From Chloroflexota bacterium (lineage in GTDB: Bacteria; Chloroflexota; UBA11872): a stretch of 64,000 nucleotides of DNA. Position 1 is the first letter of the stretch. Each line of letters opens with the position of its first letter. Below the pieces are notes generated by a model, which searched no databases, was not told the origin of the DNA, and was given only the letters and a program-made list of their open reading frames with translations. The stretch is taken from positions 1 to 64,000 of the forward strand of contig JAJDUU010000025.1 in assembly GCA_022826485.1 (NCBI GenBank). The letters run 5' to 3'. Below, one piece after another: positions 17,896 through 27,166 of this stretch. The position numbers were made by a program, and so were the translations under genes.

Positions 17896-18570
17896 ATGAC
17901 CGAGCTGGACCCGGCGATCCTCGACGGCCTGCTGGAATACGACACCCCGACCATCTGCAACGCGATCGAGGAGATGGAGGTGCGGGATCCGGTCGACGGG
18001 TATATGGGCTGGGACGTTCGCTGCATGTATCCGGAGATGGGACGCATGGTGGGCTACGCCGTCACGGCGACGGGACGCAGCACCGTGCCCGGCTCGCCCC
18101 AGAAGGGCGATGGGTTTCCGCAGTGGTTCGAGTTGGTCGAGAAGTCACCCAAGCCGGCGGTGCTCGTGCTAAAGGACGTTGGCCCCGACCGCTACCGCTC
18201 GGCTCATTGCGGCGACGTGATGGTCACGATTTCGCTGGCGCTGGGAGCGATCGGGCTGGTGACCGACGGCGGCGTGCGCGACTTCGAAACCGTGCGCGAG
18301 CTTGGCTTTCGCTACTTCGCCTCCGGCTTGGTGGCCGCGCACGGCACGCCCGAGATCGTGCAGGCGGGGCTGGACGTCACCATCAGCGGCACGCTCGTGC
18401 GCACCGGCGACATCATCCATGCCGATGTGAATGGAGTCGCCGTCCTGCCGCCGGAACACTGCGCCGAAGTGCTGGAGCGCTGTCCCGGCGTGCTCGAGAT
18501 CGAGGAGCGCCGGCGCGCCCTGGCCAACTCTCCCGGATTCAGGGCCGCGGATTTGCGCAATATGCCCTAG
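17896..18570 (+). CDS. RraA / 4-hydroxy-4-methyl-2-oxoglutarate aldolase family protein
   Basis: The protein has 224 residues. The core block GDVMVTISLALGAIGLVTDGGVRDFE carries the Gly-rich loop and the Asp-Gly-x-x-Arg-Asp motif that bind 2-oxoacid and metal in HMG/CHA aldolases. YDTPTICNAIE is the usual N-terminus. The same fold includes RraA, an RNase E inhibitor in Enterobacteria, but in this catabolic setting an aldolase or oxaloacetate-decarboxylase-like role is likelier. It is divergent from the creatininase and convergent with the sugar permease. Confidence 0.85.
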   Translation: MTELDPAILDGLLEYDTPTICNAIEEMEVRDPVDGYMGWDVRCMYPEMGRMVGYAVTATGRSTVPGSPQKGDGFPQWFELVEKSPKPAVLVLKDVGPDRYRSAHCGDVMVTISLALGAIGLVTDGGVRDFETVRELGFRYFASGLVAAHGTPEIVQAGLDVTISGTLVRTGDIIHADVNGVAVLPPEHCAEVLERCPGVLEIEERRRALANSPGFRAADLRNMP

Positions 18571-18583
18571 GCCCGCTCGACGG

Positions 18584-19522
18584 TCAGCCTTCCAGCAACC
18601 GGCCGCGGATCCGCAAGAACCAGAACACGAAGAACGCCGTAATTAGCAGGATCATCACGGCGGACGCGGCCGATATGCCGAAGTTGAAGCCGATGAACGC
18701 CTCGCGATAGGTCAGCAGCGGCAGCACCATCGTCGTGTCGCCGGGACCGCCGCCGGTCGTCAGGAACGGCAAGTCCCAATTGCGGAAGGTATAGATCGTG
18801 TCGAGCAGCAGGATCGTCAGAATTGTCGGTCCCATGGCGGGCAGCGTGATGTGGCGAAAGCGCCGCCAGCGCCCGGCGCCGTCGACCGAGGCGGCTTCGT
18901 AGTGGTCTTTGGGAATGCTCTGCAGGCCCGCCAGCCACATGATCATCGTCAAGGGATAGCCGCCCCAGCCGTTCGTGGCGATGAGCGCGGGCATGGCCAG
19001 CGTGAAGTCGCCGAACCACTCCGGCGGCGGGCAGCACTCCACGATGCCGAGGGTCCGCAGCATGCTGTTGAACCCGCCGCGATGGTCGAGCAGCAGCACC
19101 CAGGTGATGGCCACGACCGCCGGGATGATCAGCCAGGGCGTGATGAAGATGGCCCGGAAGAACGCCCGCAGCGGTCCGCGCATGCGCGACATGAGCAACA
19201 GGGCCAGACCGCCGCCCACGATCTGGTGAATGATGAGGCTGGCGGCCACGAAGACGATCGAGTTCTTGAGCGCGATCCAAAACAGCTCCTTCTGGAATAG
19301 ATCGGCATAGTTCTCCAGGCCGACGAACCGCTCCCCGGCGCGCGAGAACAGGTCCTGGAACAGGCTGAGGTGGAACATGCGGCCCATCGGAAAGACCATC
19401 AGGGCCACCATCACCAGGATTGCCGGGGCGACGAAGGCATAGGGCAACAGCGCCCGCCGCCATGACCCACGGCGCCCCGGGGCGGCACTGCGCGATGCCT
19501 TGCGGACTGCTGGAGCGCCCAT
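18584..19522 (-). CDS. Carbohydrate ABC transporter permease (MalF/UgpA type)
   Basis: The protein has 312 residues with six predicted membrane spans (LLPYAFVAPAILVMVALMVFP is the first). The EAA cytoplasmic loop YEAASVDGAGRWRRFRHITLP docks the ATPase. It is the third gene of a minus-strand importer operon (MalG-type permease, binding protein, MalF-type permease). No ATPase gene is present, so a shared MsmK/UgpC-like ATPase encoded elsewhere is presumed. Confidence 0.9.
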   Translation of the reverse strand: MGAPAVRKASRSAAPGRRGSWRRALLPYAFVAPAILVMVALMVFPMGRMFHLSLFQDLFSRAGERFVGLENYADLFQKELFWIALKNSIVFVAASLIIHQIVGGGLALLLMSRMRGPLRAFFRAIFITPWLIIPAVVAITWVLLLDHRGGFNSMLRTLGIVECCPPPEWFGDFTLAMPALIATNGWGGYPLTMIMWLAGLQSIPKDHYEAASVDGAGRWRRFRHITLPAMGPTILTILLLDTIYTFRNWDLPFLTTGGGPGDTTMVLPLLTYREAFIGFNFGISAASAVMILLITAFFVFWFLRIRGRLLEG

Positions 19523-19555
19523 AGCGGCGGCTAGCCCCTCTCGGCCTGCGCGAAT

Positions 19556-19600
19556 GGCTCTCTTGGGGAGCGCGGGCCAAAGCCCGCGCCCCCAAGAGCC
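19556..19600 (-). terminator. GC-rich hairpin between binding protein and permease genes
   Basis: The arms cttgggg-a-gcgcgggc and gcccgcgc-ccccaag pair around a CAAA loop, with flanking ggct/agcc. It lies in the 106-base gap after the binding-protein stop. It probably dampens read-through or protects the upstream message, so that more binding protein than permease is made. Confidence 0.6.
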
Positions 19601-19628
19601 GTGCTCGCTGTGGGAGCGAGTACGCCGC

Positions 19629-20945
19629 CTAGCCGCTTACCGATTCGTTCCACTCCGTCTCGGTGCGGTCCAGGACCTCCTGGTACGAGGCCGTACCGTT
19701 GATGGCGTCGTGAATGTGGCGCACGAAGATGAGGCGCTCGTCGCCCAAGCCCTCGTGCCCCTGCGCGCCCTCGAACGTGGCCCACTTGATTGCCTCGCTG
19801 ACAAGACCGCTCATCTTGCCCTCCGCGTAGGTGGGCGACGCGTTCTTGTTGGCCGGCACCTGGTTCCCCAGACCGGCGAGCAGCGTGTTGCCCTCCACGC
19901 CGGCGATCCACGCCAGGAAGTCGAAGGCTTCCTGCGGGTTCTCGGTGCGGTCGGCAATGCTGTTGCGCCAGCCGAAGGTGAAGCCCGCCCGCTTCGAGGG
20001 ACCCTCGAGCGGCGGACCAACGAAGAAACTGAGATCCTCGCGGCTCAGGTAGCCGTTGAAGTGCGCCGAGTTGTCGTAGAACATCCCGCTCACGCCCGAG
20101 CCGAAGTTCTCGATCAGCGTTTGCTCGGTGCCGTTCAGGCTGCCGGGCGCGACCATGCCCTCGTTGAGCTCCATGTCGAGCACGTAGCTCAGGGCCGCAA
20201 GCCCCTCGGAGGTATTGGCCTCGAAGCTGAGATCGTCGTCGTTCTCGACTTCCCCGCCCGCCTGCCAGATTTGCGGATACAGGTGGCTGTAAACCTGCGG
20301 GTTCTCGAGACTCCAGGCGTGCGAGATGCCGTATTGCCCCGCGTCGGGATTGGTGACCTGCTTGCCGATCTCGATGTGCTCATCCCACGTTTGGGGCGGG
20401 CCATCGACGCCCGCGGCCTCGAACGTGCCCTCGTTGTAGTGGGTGAGCCCGGCGATCGTGGACATGGGGACGACGATGATCTTGTCCTCGATCCGGTTCT
20501 TGAGCGGCTCCGCGTACTCCGACCAGTCGAAGTTCGCGGCGTTGGACATGCTCTCGACCTCGCGGATCATGCCCTGGTCCCAGAAGTCGCCGAGCTGCCA
20601 GAAGCCAATCTGGATGCAGTCCGGCAGCGCCCCGGCGGCGTGCAAGGTGATCATCTTGTCCTGGGCCTGCGAAAAGCCAAGGTTCTGGGGCTCCACCTGG
20701 ATGTGGGGTACGGCCGCGTGGAAGGCGTCCAGGATCTGGGCGGCCTCAGCTTCCCCGACCTCAGAGAACGCCCAGTTCAGGTACTCGATCGTGACGGTTT
20801 CCCGTTCTCCGCTGTCCATGGCGGCTGCTTCGGTCTCGGCCTCGTCCTCGCCGCAGGCCGCCAGCAGCGACGCGGCGGTGGCGCTGACGGCCACGCCAAA
20901 GCCGGCCGCCATCAACGAGCGCCGGCTGAACTTGCGTGAATTCAT
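19629..20945 (-). CDS. Sugar ABC transporter substrate-binding lipoprotein (family 1)
   Basis: The protein has 438 residues from ATG 20945, chosen because AGGAGGT sits just upstream. The N-terminus has SRRSLMAAG, which fits a twin-arginine signal, and then LLAAC, a lipobox ending at the lipidated Cys. The mature protein reads as an SBP_bac_1 solute-binding domain (VTIEYLNWAFSEVGEAEAAQILDAFHA, FDFLAWIAGVEG). It delivers a carbohydrate or polyol to the two flanking permeases. Tat export combined with lipidation is notable but known for such proteins. Confidence 0.9.
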   Translation of the reverse strand: MNSRKFSRRSLMAAGFGVAVSATAASLLAACGEDEAETEAAAMDSGERETVTIEYLNWAFSEVGEAEAAQILDAFHAAVPHIQVEPQNLGFSQAQDKMITLHAAGALPDCIQIGFWQLGDFWDQGMIREVESMSNAANFDWSEYAEPLKNRIEDKIIVVPMSTIAGLTHYNEGTFEAAGVDGPPQTWDEHIEIGKQVTNPDAGQYGISHAWSLENPQVYSHLYPQIWQAGGEVENDDDLSFEANTSEGLAALSYVLDMELNEGMVAPGSLNGTEQTLIENFGSGVSGMFYDNSAHFNGYLSREDLSFFVGPPLEGPSKRAGFTFGWRNSIADRTENPQEAFDFLAWIAGVEGNTLLAGLGNQVPANKNASPTYAEGKMSGLVSEAIKWATFEGAQGHEGLGDERLIFVRHIHDAINGTASYQEVLDRTETEWNESVSG

Positions 20946-21045
20946 ATACACCTCCTGTCCGTCGTGGTTTCGGGCGCTCGGCCCGCGGAGCCGAGCACCG
21001 CAGTCGATCAGCGTTACCCGATACGCCACCTCCTCACGTGCGCGG

Positions 21046-21885
21046 CTACTGCTTGACGGCCCCGAGGGTCAACCCCGACACCAGATACCGCTGCGCCAGG
21101 GCATAAAGCACGAGCAGTGGAATGCTGGCGAGCACGGATGCCGCCAGCATTTGGTGCCAGTCCACGTTTTGCTGTCCGATGAGCGTGACGATGCCGAGCG
21201 GAATCGTGCGCATGTCGTCCGACACCGTCAGCTGGACGGCGAACAGCAAGTCCTGGAACGACAGGATGAAGGCGAAGACCCCGGTAGCCACGATTCCCGG
21301 CAGGGCCAGGGGACGCATGATCGTCCACAGCATGCGCAGCCGGCCCGCACCGTCGATGAATGCGGATTCCTCCAACTCAATAGGAATCGTGGCGAAGTAG
21401 GTCGTCAGCATGAGGATGGCCAGCGGAAGCGCAAATGAGGCGTAGGTGATGATCAGCGCCAGGTGGGTGTCGTAGAGCCCGAACTGCCGCACGAGCGCGA
21501 AGAACGGGATGATCATGGCCACCGGCGGAATCTGCTGCGTGCCCACCACGAAGAACTCCAGCGGTCGCTTGCCGCGGAAGGCAAAACGCGACATGCCGTA
21601 GGCAGCGAGCGCTCCGAGCGTGACGGCGACGAGCGTGGTGGCGCCGGCCACGAAATAGCTGTTGAGAAAGATGCGGAGCCAGAGGCCGGTGCCGAAGACC
21701 TTGCCGTAGGCCTCCAGCGTCGGCGTCGGCGGCAACCACTCCGCCGGGTGCTTGAAGATCTCGCCGTTCGGTCGCACGGAGTTGGTGATCAGCCAAAAGA
21801 TCGGGTACAGCACGACGGCGGACAGGACGAGCAACAGCAGACCGCGAATGATGGGTTCTGGTTGGACTGGCCAGCGGCGCAGCAA
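21046..21885 (-). CDS. Carbohydrate ABC transporter permease (MalG type)
   Basis: The protein has 279 residues and several membrane spans. The EAA-loop equivalent is IPIELEESAFIDGAGRLRMLWTIMRPLALPG. NSVRPNGEIFKHPAEWLPPTPTLEAYGKVF is the usual MalG-family periplasmic entry segment. It is the first gene of the importer operon, 100 bases upstream of the binding protein. It pairs with the MalF-type permease at 18584-19522. Confidence 0.9.
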   Translation of the reverse strand: MLRRWPVQPEPIIRGLLLLVLSAVVLYPIFWLITNSVRPNGEIFKHPAEWLPPTPTLEAYGKVFGTGLWLRIFLNSYFVAGATTLVAVTLGALAAYGMSRFAFRGKRPLEFFVVGTQQIPPVAMIIPFFALVRQFGLYDTHLALIITYASFALPLAILMLTTYFATIPIELEESAFIDGAGRLRMLWTIMRPLALPGIVATGVFAFILSFQDLLFAVQLTVSDDMRTIPLGIVTLIGQQNVDWHQMLAASVLASIPLLVLYALAQRYLVSGLTLGAVKQ

Positions 21886-22121
21886 CGCCCACCCGCCCGC
21901 CGGTGCAAGGCCGACGCCCGATTGTCGCGCGGCTGCGTTGCGGATCAGGACCCCCTCGGTCGCACGCGCTCATGGCCGAGCGCGTGCACCAGTCCCGCTA
22001 GCAGACGGCGCGAGTATACGCGGGGTCTGAACTAGCCGCGAACGGGAATCTCTAAGGCCGAAACTGCGGCCCCGTACAATGCGCACTCGCCGTGCAGCGT
22101 GCACATCCGAGGAGTGGCACC

Positions 22122-23273
22122 GTGGCGCGCAAGGTCAGCGTCGGCGTCCTGGGCATTGGGACGGTCGCCGAGCTGTTCTATCTGGAAGCCATCGTCAAGC
22201 ACGGGGATCGCGCCGAGCTGACGGCGCTCTGCGACGTGGCGCCGGGCCGGGCGCAGGCCGCCGCCGACAAGTGGGGCGCCAGGGCCGCGTTCACGGACTT
22301 GGGTGAGATGCTTGCGTCGACGGACGTCGAGGCGGTGCTGGTGCTGACCAAGCACAGCCAGCACTACGAGCACGCCAAGCAGGTGCTCGAAGCCGGCAGG
22401 CATCTCGGCATCGAGAAGCCCATCGCGGCGACGTTTGAGCAGGCGACGGAGATCGTGCAGCTTGCCGAAGCGCGCGGGCTCAAGCTGGCGGCGGCGCCGG
22501 CCATGGCCTTCGAGCCGGTGGCGCGGCGCGCCGAGGCGCTCATTGCCGGCGGCGCCATCGGCCGGGTGGCGGCGATGCGCACGCATATGACCGCGAATCC
22601 CGCCGACCGGGAAACCGAGTGGCAGCAGATCGGTCGCAACCTGGCCCGGATCGATACGCCTCCCACGGACCAGACCTGGATGTACCAGGCCGGTGAGGGC
22701 GGCCCCCTGTTCGACCTGACGCCATATCAGCTCATACCGCCCACGCGGCTCTTGGGCCCGATCAAGCGCGTGGGTGCGCTTGCCGGTATCGCCGTGCCCG
22801 AGCGAGTCTCCGGGAGCGGCCCGACCAAGGGGCAGCGCTTCGCCACAACGGCCCCCGACAACGTCGTCATGATGCTCGACTGGGGCGAGAACCGCTTCGG
22901 CATGGTCTATTCGGGATATCTGCCGGCAAACTTCCGGGGTCCGCACACCGAGTACTACGGCGACGCGGGGGTGCTCGCGGTCAACGGGGGCACGGGTGTT
23001 GACAGCATCGAGCTTTACCGCACCGTCACCGGTGGCCGTGAGAGCCGTTGGGAGGCGGTGGGCGAGCCGAACGACGGTTGGGACGTCGTGGACCGCGCCG
23101 GTGCGATCACGCACCTGGTGGACTGCATCGCGGATGACGCCGAGGTGCAGCTCTCCGCGCGTCAGGCGCTGCACATCCTCGAGGTGATCGACCTGGTGCA
23201 CAAGTCGAGCGCCGGCGGCCGGTTCCTACCGACAACGACGACGTTCGACCTGCCGGGGGCTATTCCCGCCTAA
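22122..23273 (+). CDS. Gfo/Idh/MocA family oxidoreductase
   Basis: The protein is about 383 residues from GTG 22122, which follows a GAGGAG site; GTG 22092 is an in-frame alternative. The N-terminal Rossmann fold is VSVGVLGIGTVAELFYLEAI (GxGxxA-like), with the family lysine in GIEKPIAATFEQA. The C-terminal alpha/beta domain has EGGPLFDLTPYQL. Members oxidise or epimerise sugars and cyclitols with NAD(P). Adjacency to the sugar importer suggests it acts on the imported compound, an inference. Confidence 0.88.
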   Translation: MARKVSVGVLGIGTVAELFYLEAIVKHGDRAELTALCDVAPGRAQAAADKWGARAAFTDLGEMLASTDVEAVLVLTKHSQHYEHAKQVLEAGRHLGIEKPIAATFEQATEIVQLAEARGLKLAAAPAMAFEPVARRAEALIAGGAIGRVAAMRTHMTANPADRETEWQQIGRNLARIDTPPTDQTWMYQAGEGGPLFDLTPYQLIPPTRLLGPIKRVGALAGIAVPERVSGSGPTKGQRFATTAPDNVVMMLDWGENRFGMVYSGYLPANFRGPHTEYYGDAGVLAVNGGTGVDSIELYRTVTGGRESRWEAVGEPNDGWDVVDRAGAITHLVDCIADDAEVQLSARQALHILEVIDLVHKSSAGGRFLPTTTTFDLPGAIPA

Positions 23274-23297
23274 TCCGCCGGGCCCGACGACCTGGCG

Positions 23298-24056
23298 TTA
23301 CGCGGTCGAGTCGTTGCGCACATAGACCGAAACGTGATTGGCGCTGGAGGCGTCGAACGGCGACCGGCTCCAATTCGACCAGCGCGCGTGCAACCGCATG
23401 CCGGCGAGCTGGGCCATCAGGTCGAGCTCGGACGGCCAGGCATAGCGGAGCTTTATCGGGCGCATGTCGATCGAGCCATCGGACAAGTAGACGACCTGGC
23501 TGGTCACTTGTTGGGCGACCGGATCATGTCGCGAAAGGTCCAGACTCGCGCGATCGACGTCTAGCCAGACAACGCTGATCGACTGGTTGCGTTGAAAACG
23601 TGTGAGGTCCGGCACGAACGCTTCGATCACGAACGCGCCGTCCGGCTTGAGGCGTTTCGCCACGTTGCCGAAACAGCGCACCTGGGCCGCTTGCTCCAGC
23701 AACACGTAGAACGTATTGAAGACGACGAAGACGAGGTCGAACGGTCCCGGGCGACCGACGTCGGCAAAGTCGCCCATGGTGACCGGAATGTCCGCGCCGC
23801 CCGGCTTTTCCCACAGCTTCGCCACCATGGACTCCGACGCGTCGATGCCTTCGACGGCCACGCCGGTCGCCGCCAGCGAGAGGGCGAAGCGACCCGTCCC
23901 AATGCCCAATTCCAGCGCACGGCCGCCCTGAGCCAGGTCCGCAAGAAGTGCAACCGCGGAGGGATCGGCGTCCCCGTGGAGGTCGTCGTAAACCTCGGCC
24001 CACCGCTCGTCGTAGGTGGCCGGGTCGATCGGTTCGTCTGCCGCTGCCGTGAGCGA
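23298..24056 (-). CDS. Class I SAM-dependent methyltransferase, start codon not evident
   Basis: The AdoMet motif LELGIGTGRFAL is followed by VEGIDASESMVAKL, VTMGDFADV, FDLVFVVFNTFYVLL and KPDGAFVIEAFVPD, a standard class I fold. Protein-like sequence (IDPATYDERWAEVYDDLHGDADPSAVALLADLAQGGRALEL) continues upstream in frame to a TAA at 24057-24059. Yet there is no ATG, GTG or TTG between that stop and TTG 23909, which would cut off the first 49 residues. Either a rare start codon is used, or a small indel or sequencing error has removed the true start. Substrate unknown. Confidence 0.75.
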   Translation of the reverse strand, partial: SLTAAADEPIDPATYDERWAEVYDDLHGDADPSAVALLADLAQGGRALELGIGTGRFALSLAATGVAVEGIDASESMVAKLWEKPGGADIPVTMGDFADVGRPGPFDLVFVVFNTFYVLLEQAAQVRCFGNVAKRLKPDGAFVIEAFVPDLTRFQRNQSISVVWLDVDRASLDLSRHDPVAQQVTSQVVYLSDGSIDMRPIKLRYAWPSELDLMAQLAGMRLHARWSNWSRSPFDASSANHVSVYVRNDSTA

Positions 24057-24136
24057 TTATGCGGCACTCCCAAACGGCGCCCACGTCGGCGGCGTGCATC
24101 TGCCATGCTTGACCGAGCGAGTCGAGGAGCGCCGCC

Positions 24137-25174
24137 ATGTCCACCGATACGCCTCCGCCGCAATCCAGCGACCAGACGCCCGTGCTGACCGACGGCCCCG
24201 TGATCGACCTCCTCGGCGGAAACCTGAACACCGTTATTCCGCCGAGCAGCGCGCCCGCCGCCTATGGCGACCACGTCCGACGCGGCGGCGTGAACGTCAT
24301 CCACGTCACCCTGGCGCTCTACGCACGAGACATCGAGCATCAGCTCGACGAGTTCTTCGACGCATTCAATCTCTGCGAACAGATGGGCCACAAGCTCATG
24401 CTCGTCGAGCGCACGGCGGACATTCACGAAGCCCATGTTTCGGGCAAGTTGGGGCTGATCCTCGGATTTCAGGGTTTGGATGTGCTGCGGCACAACACGC
24501 AGTTCATCCCCATTTATCATCGGCTGGGCCTGCGGGTCGCCGCGCTCACGTACAACGAAGCCAATCAGGTGGGCGCAGGCTGTCTCGAGCCGCGCGACGA
24601 CGGCCTGACGCTGCTGGGCATCCGCATGGTGCGCGAGCTGCGGCGCGCGGGGATCGCGCTCGATCTGTCGCACGCGGGCGTGCGGACGTCGCTGGACGCC
24701 ATCGAGCAATACGACGGCCCGGTGATGTTCACCCACTCAAACGCCCATGCGGTTACGCCCAACCCGCGCAACCTGACCGACGAGCAGATTCGCGCCGCGG
24801 CCGCCACGGGCGGCGTCGTCGGCCTGGCGTCGTATGCCCCCTTCTGCCACCAGGAAGACAAAGACCACCTGGACCTGGAGGACTATTTCCGGCACATCGA
24901 CTACGTCTGTGAATTGGTTGGCCCGGAGCACGCGGCCATCGGCTCGGACATCACGCCGCAATCGAAGGTGAAGTGGGAAAACGCCACCAAGCGCATGTAC
25001 CCCGACATGGTGGGGCGCTACGTGCTGGAGACCGAGTACGTGGAGGGGCTCCACACCCACGCCGAGTTCCCGGCCATCCCCGAGGGCCTTCGGGAGCGTG
25101 GATATGCGGAGGACGAGATTCGGGGCATCCTGGGAGGAAACGCCGCCCGTGTCTTCGAGCGGATCTGGGGCTAG
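24137..25174 (+). CDS. Membrane dipeptidase family (peptidase M19), ligand-poor variant
   Basis: The protein has 345 residues. The fold is recognisable from LDLSH (metal His), VMFTHSNAHAV, NLTDEQIRAAAATGGVVGL, and AAIGSDI near the end. The usual N-terminal DGHxD metal site is replaced by DLLGG, and the bridging Glu (normally in IEG) is replaced in LGFQGLD. So two or three canonical zinc ligands are missing. As I recall, divergent M19 relatives with a GFQ block exist, so this may be a subfamily with altered chemistry. It overlaps the M24 gene. Confidence 0.82.
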   Translation: MSTDTPPPQSSDQTPVLTDGPVIDLLGGNLNTVIPPSSAPAAYGDHVRRGGVNVIHVTLALYARDIEHQLDEFFDAFNLCEQMGHKLMLVERTADIHEAHVSGKLGLILGFQGLDVLRHNTQFIPIYHRLGLRVAALTYNEANQVGAGCLEPRDDGLTLLGIRMVRELRRAGIALDLSHAGVRTSLDAIEQYDGPVMFTHSNAHAVTPNPRNLTDEQIRAAAATGGVVGLASYAPFCHQEDKDHLDLEDYFRHIDYVCELVGPEHAAIGSDITPQSKVKWENATKRMYPDMVGRYVLETEYVEGLHTHAEFPAIPEGLRERGYAEDEIRGILGGNAARVFERIWG

Positions 25175-26351
25175 GCCCCGACGGCAGCCAGGCTTAGGGT
25201 CCAAGGCCAGTCCCGCGCTGCTCAACCACTCGCGCGCCCTGGAGCTGATGCGTCGGGACGGTGTCGACGTGCTGATTCTCACGCAGCCCAGCAACTTCCT
25301 CTACTTCTCGGACTTCACGCAGGTCAATTCGTTCTCGTTCATCGACCGCCCGGCCATCTGCCTATTCTTTGCCGACCCCGCGGTCGATCCGATCGCGATC
25401 ATTCCGCGCTGGAACTACGAAGCGTTCGTCAGGGTGAGCTGGATTTCCGATGTCGTGGTCTACGCCGAGCACGCCGCGCCGGGCAGCGGCGCCGAGGCCG
25501 GGGGCTGGCGGCGGGCGCTGCGCACCGCACTCACCGATCGCACCGAGGCGCGGACGGTGGGCGTGGAGGAGAAGGCCATCCCCAAGTGGATCATGGACGA
25601 GGTGACCGCGGCCTGCGCCGACCGCACGGTGCGCGACTGCAGCGAGCTGATCCGGCGCGTTCGCGCCGTCAAGACTGCCGCTGAGCTTCGCCATCTGCGC
25701 GCGGCGACCCAGGTGCTGGAGATCGCCTCTGCCGACATGCTGGCGGCTGCTCATACGGGCGTGACGGAGGCCGAGTTGGCGGCTGCGTTTCGCGCCAGCG
25801 TCGGCCGTCAGGGCGCCGAGGGCATCAAGAACTTCGTGCTGGGGTTCGGCCGCGAAACCGTCATCACGCACAAGGTGCCCGGCAGCCGGCGGCTTGCCGA
25901 GGGCGATCTGATCCGCTTCGACCTGGGCGCGCTGGTCCACGGCTACCACGCCGACAACGCGCGCTCGTACGTGTGGGGAACTCCCAGCGCCGTGCAGGAA
26001 CGGCTCTATGCCGCCGTGATGCGGGGGCAGGCACAGGGAGTGGAGCTGCTGCGACCCGGCGTGTCGGCAGGCGAGATCTATGCGGCAACCGTGGACGGCC
26101 TGCGGCAGGAGCTGCCCCAGGCGCGCCTGGAGCACGTGGGACACGGCATCGGCGTTGAGCATCACGAGAGCCCGGCGCTCATCCACGGCAACACCCAGGC
26201 GCTGGAACCGAACATGGTCATCAACCTCGAAACGCTGTATCACGACCCGGAGCACGGAGCCTTCGCGGTCGAGGACACGTATCTGATTACGCCGGACGGC
26301 CACGAGCGATGGACGCACCTGTCCCGAGAGCTGGGCTTGGCGGCGGCCTGA
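25149..26351 (+). CDS. M24 family metallopeptidase (Xaa-Pro dipeptidase-like)
   Basis: The protein is about 400 residues. The N-terminal creatinase-like domain (LLNHSRALELMRRDGVDVLILTQPSNFLYFSDF) is followed by a pita-bread catalytic domain. All five metal ligands are visible: RFDLGALVHGYHADNARSY (two Asp), HVGHGIGVEHHESP (His), INLETLYHD (Glu) and AVEDTYLIT (Glu). GTG 25149 keeps the family N-terminus and overlaps the M19 stop; ATG 25248 would cut into it. It removes N-terminal residues before proline, or acts on creatine-like substrates; coupling with M19 suggests peptide or amidated-compound use. Confidence 0.88.
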   Translation: MSSSGSGARPRRQPGLGSKASPALLNHSRALELMRRDGVDVLILTQPSNFLYFSDFTQVNSFSFIDRPAICLFFADPAVDPIAIIPRWNYEAFVRVSWISDVVVYAEHAAPGSGAEAGGWRRALRTALTDRTEARTVGVEEKAIPKWIMDEVTAACADRTVRDCSELIRRVRAVKTAAELRHLRAATQVLEIASADMLAAAHTGVTEAELAAAFRASVGRQGAEGIKNFVLGFGRETVITHKVPGSRRLAEGDLIRFDLGALVHGYHADNARSYVWGTPSAVQERLYAAVMRGQAQGVELLRPGVSAGEIYAATVDGLRQELPQARLEHVGHGIGVEHHESPALIHGNTQALEPNMVINLETLYHDPEHGAFAVEDTYLITPDGHERWTHLSRELGLAAA

Positions 26352-26353
26352 CG

Positions 26354-27109
26354 GTGGGCCGGGTGCTCGGGTATGCGGGATGGGCGGTGATGCAGGTGTT
26401 CCGCAACTTCGGCACGCTTGGTCTGCGGCTCAATCTCCTGTGGTTCCTCGCGGCGCTGCCGTTACTGCCGGCGGTTGGCATTCCGGTTGCGCTAGCGGTG
26501 CAGCAGGCCGCGAGCGGATTCGACTCGCCGCAAACGCCGCTGGTGCTGGCGCTCGCGCTAGTTGGCGCCACGGGCGCCGCGTGCTTGTCGGCGGGGCCCG
26601 CGACACTGGCGCTGGTCCATACCACGGCGCGATTCGTGCAAGGCGATGAGATTGGAATCGTCGACTTTTGGCGCGCGCTGCGACAGTTCTGGCCGCGTGG
26701 GTGGCTGGTGCTCTTCGCTGACCTCCTCGTGCTCTATGCGCTGGTCTTCGGCTTCTACTTCTACCTGAACTCGGGGCAGCTCCTCCTGCAGGCGTTCGCG
26801 TTCGTGGCGCTGTACCTGACGCTGGTCTGGGTCGGCGCGCAGGCCTATCTCTTTCCCCTGGTCATTCGTGCCGACGTATCGCTGCCGCAAGCGTGTCTGG
26901 GCGGGTTTGTGCTGGCTCTCGGCCGCGTGGGGCCATCCGCCGCGTTCGGGCTGGTCGCCGCCGTGGCCATCGGCGTGAGCGTGGCCTTTGTGCTCCCGCT
27001 AATGGTCTTGGCTCCGGTTACTCTGGCCTTGGTCGGACTTCGAATGGCGCAAGACTCGATTGGCGGGCCTTTGGGAGAGACGCCGGAGACCGATCCCGAG
27101 TATTCGTGA
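26354..27109 (+). CDS. Integral membrane protein, YesL/DUF624-like
   Basis: The protein is about 251 residues from GTG 26354, three bases after the M24 stop; ATG 26309 is a longer alternative overlapping it. About six hydrophobic spans are visible (LNLLWFLAALPLLPAVGIPVALAV, LFADLLVLYALVFGFYFYL, AFVALYLTLVWVGAQAYLFPLVI, FGLVAAVAIGVSVAFVLPLMVLAPV). The ATLALVHTTARFVQGDE and NLLW patterns recall YesL-type proteins often found beside sugar importers. Function unknown. Confidence 0.6.
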   Translation: MGRVLGYAGWAVMQVFRNFGTLGLRLNLLWFLAALPLLPAVGIPVALAVQQAASGFDSPQTPLVLALALVGATGAACLSAGPATLALVHTTARFVQGDEIGIVDFWRALRQFWPRGWLVLFADLLVLYALVFGFYFYLNSGQLLLQAFAFVALYLTLVWVGAQAYLFPLVIRADVSLPQACLGGFVLALGRVGPSAAFGLVAAVAIGVSVAFVLPLMVLAPVTLALVGLRMAQDSIGGPLGETPETDPEYS

Positions 27110-27166
27110 GGCGACAATGGGTGAGGCTGGGTCGCGAGCGCCGCCCGCAGCCGCAGGAGGAAAGCA

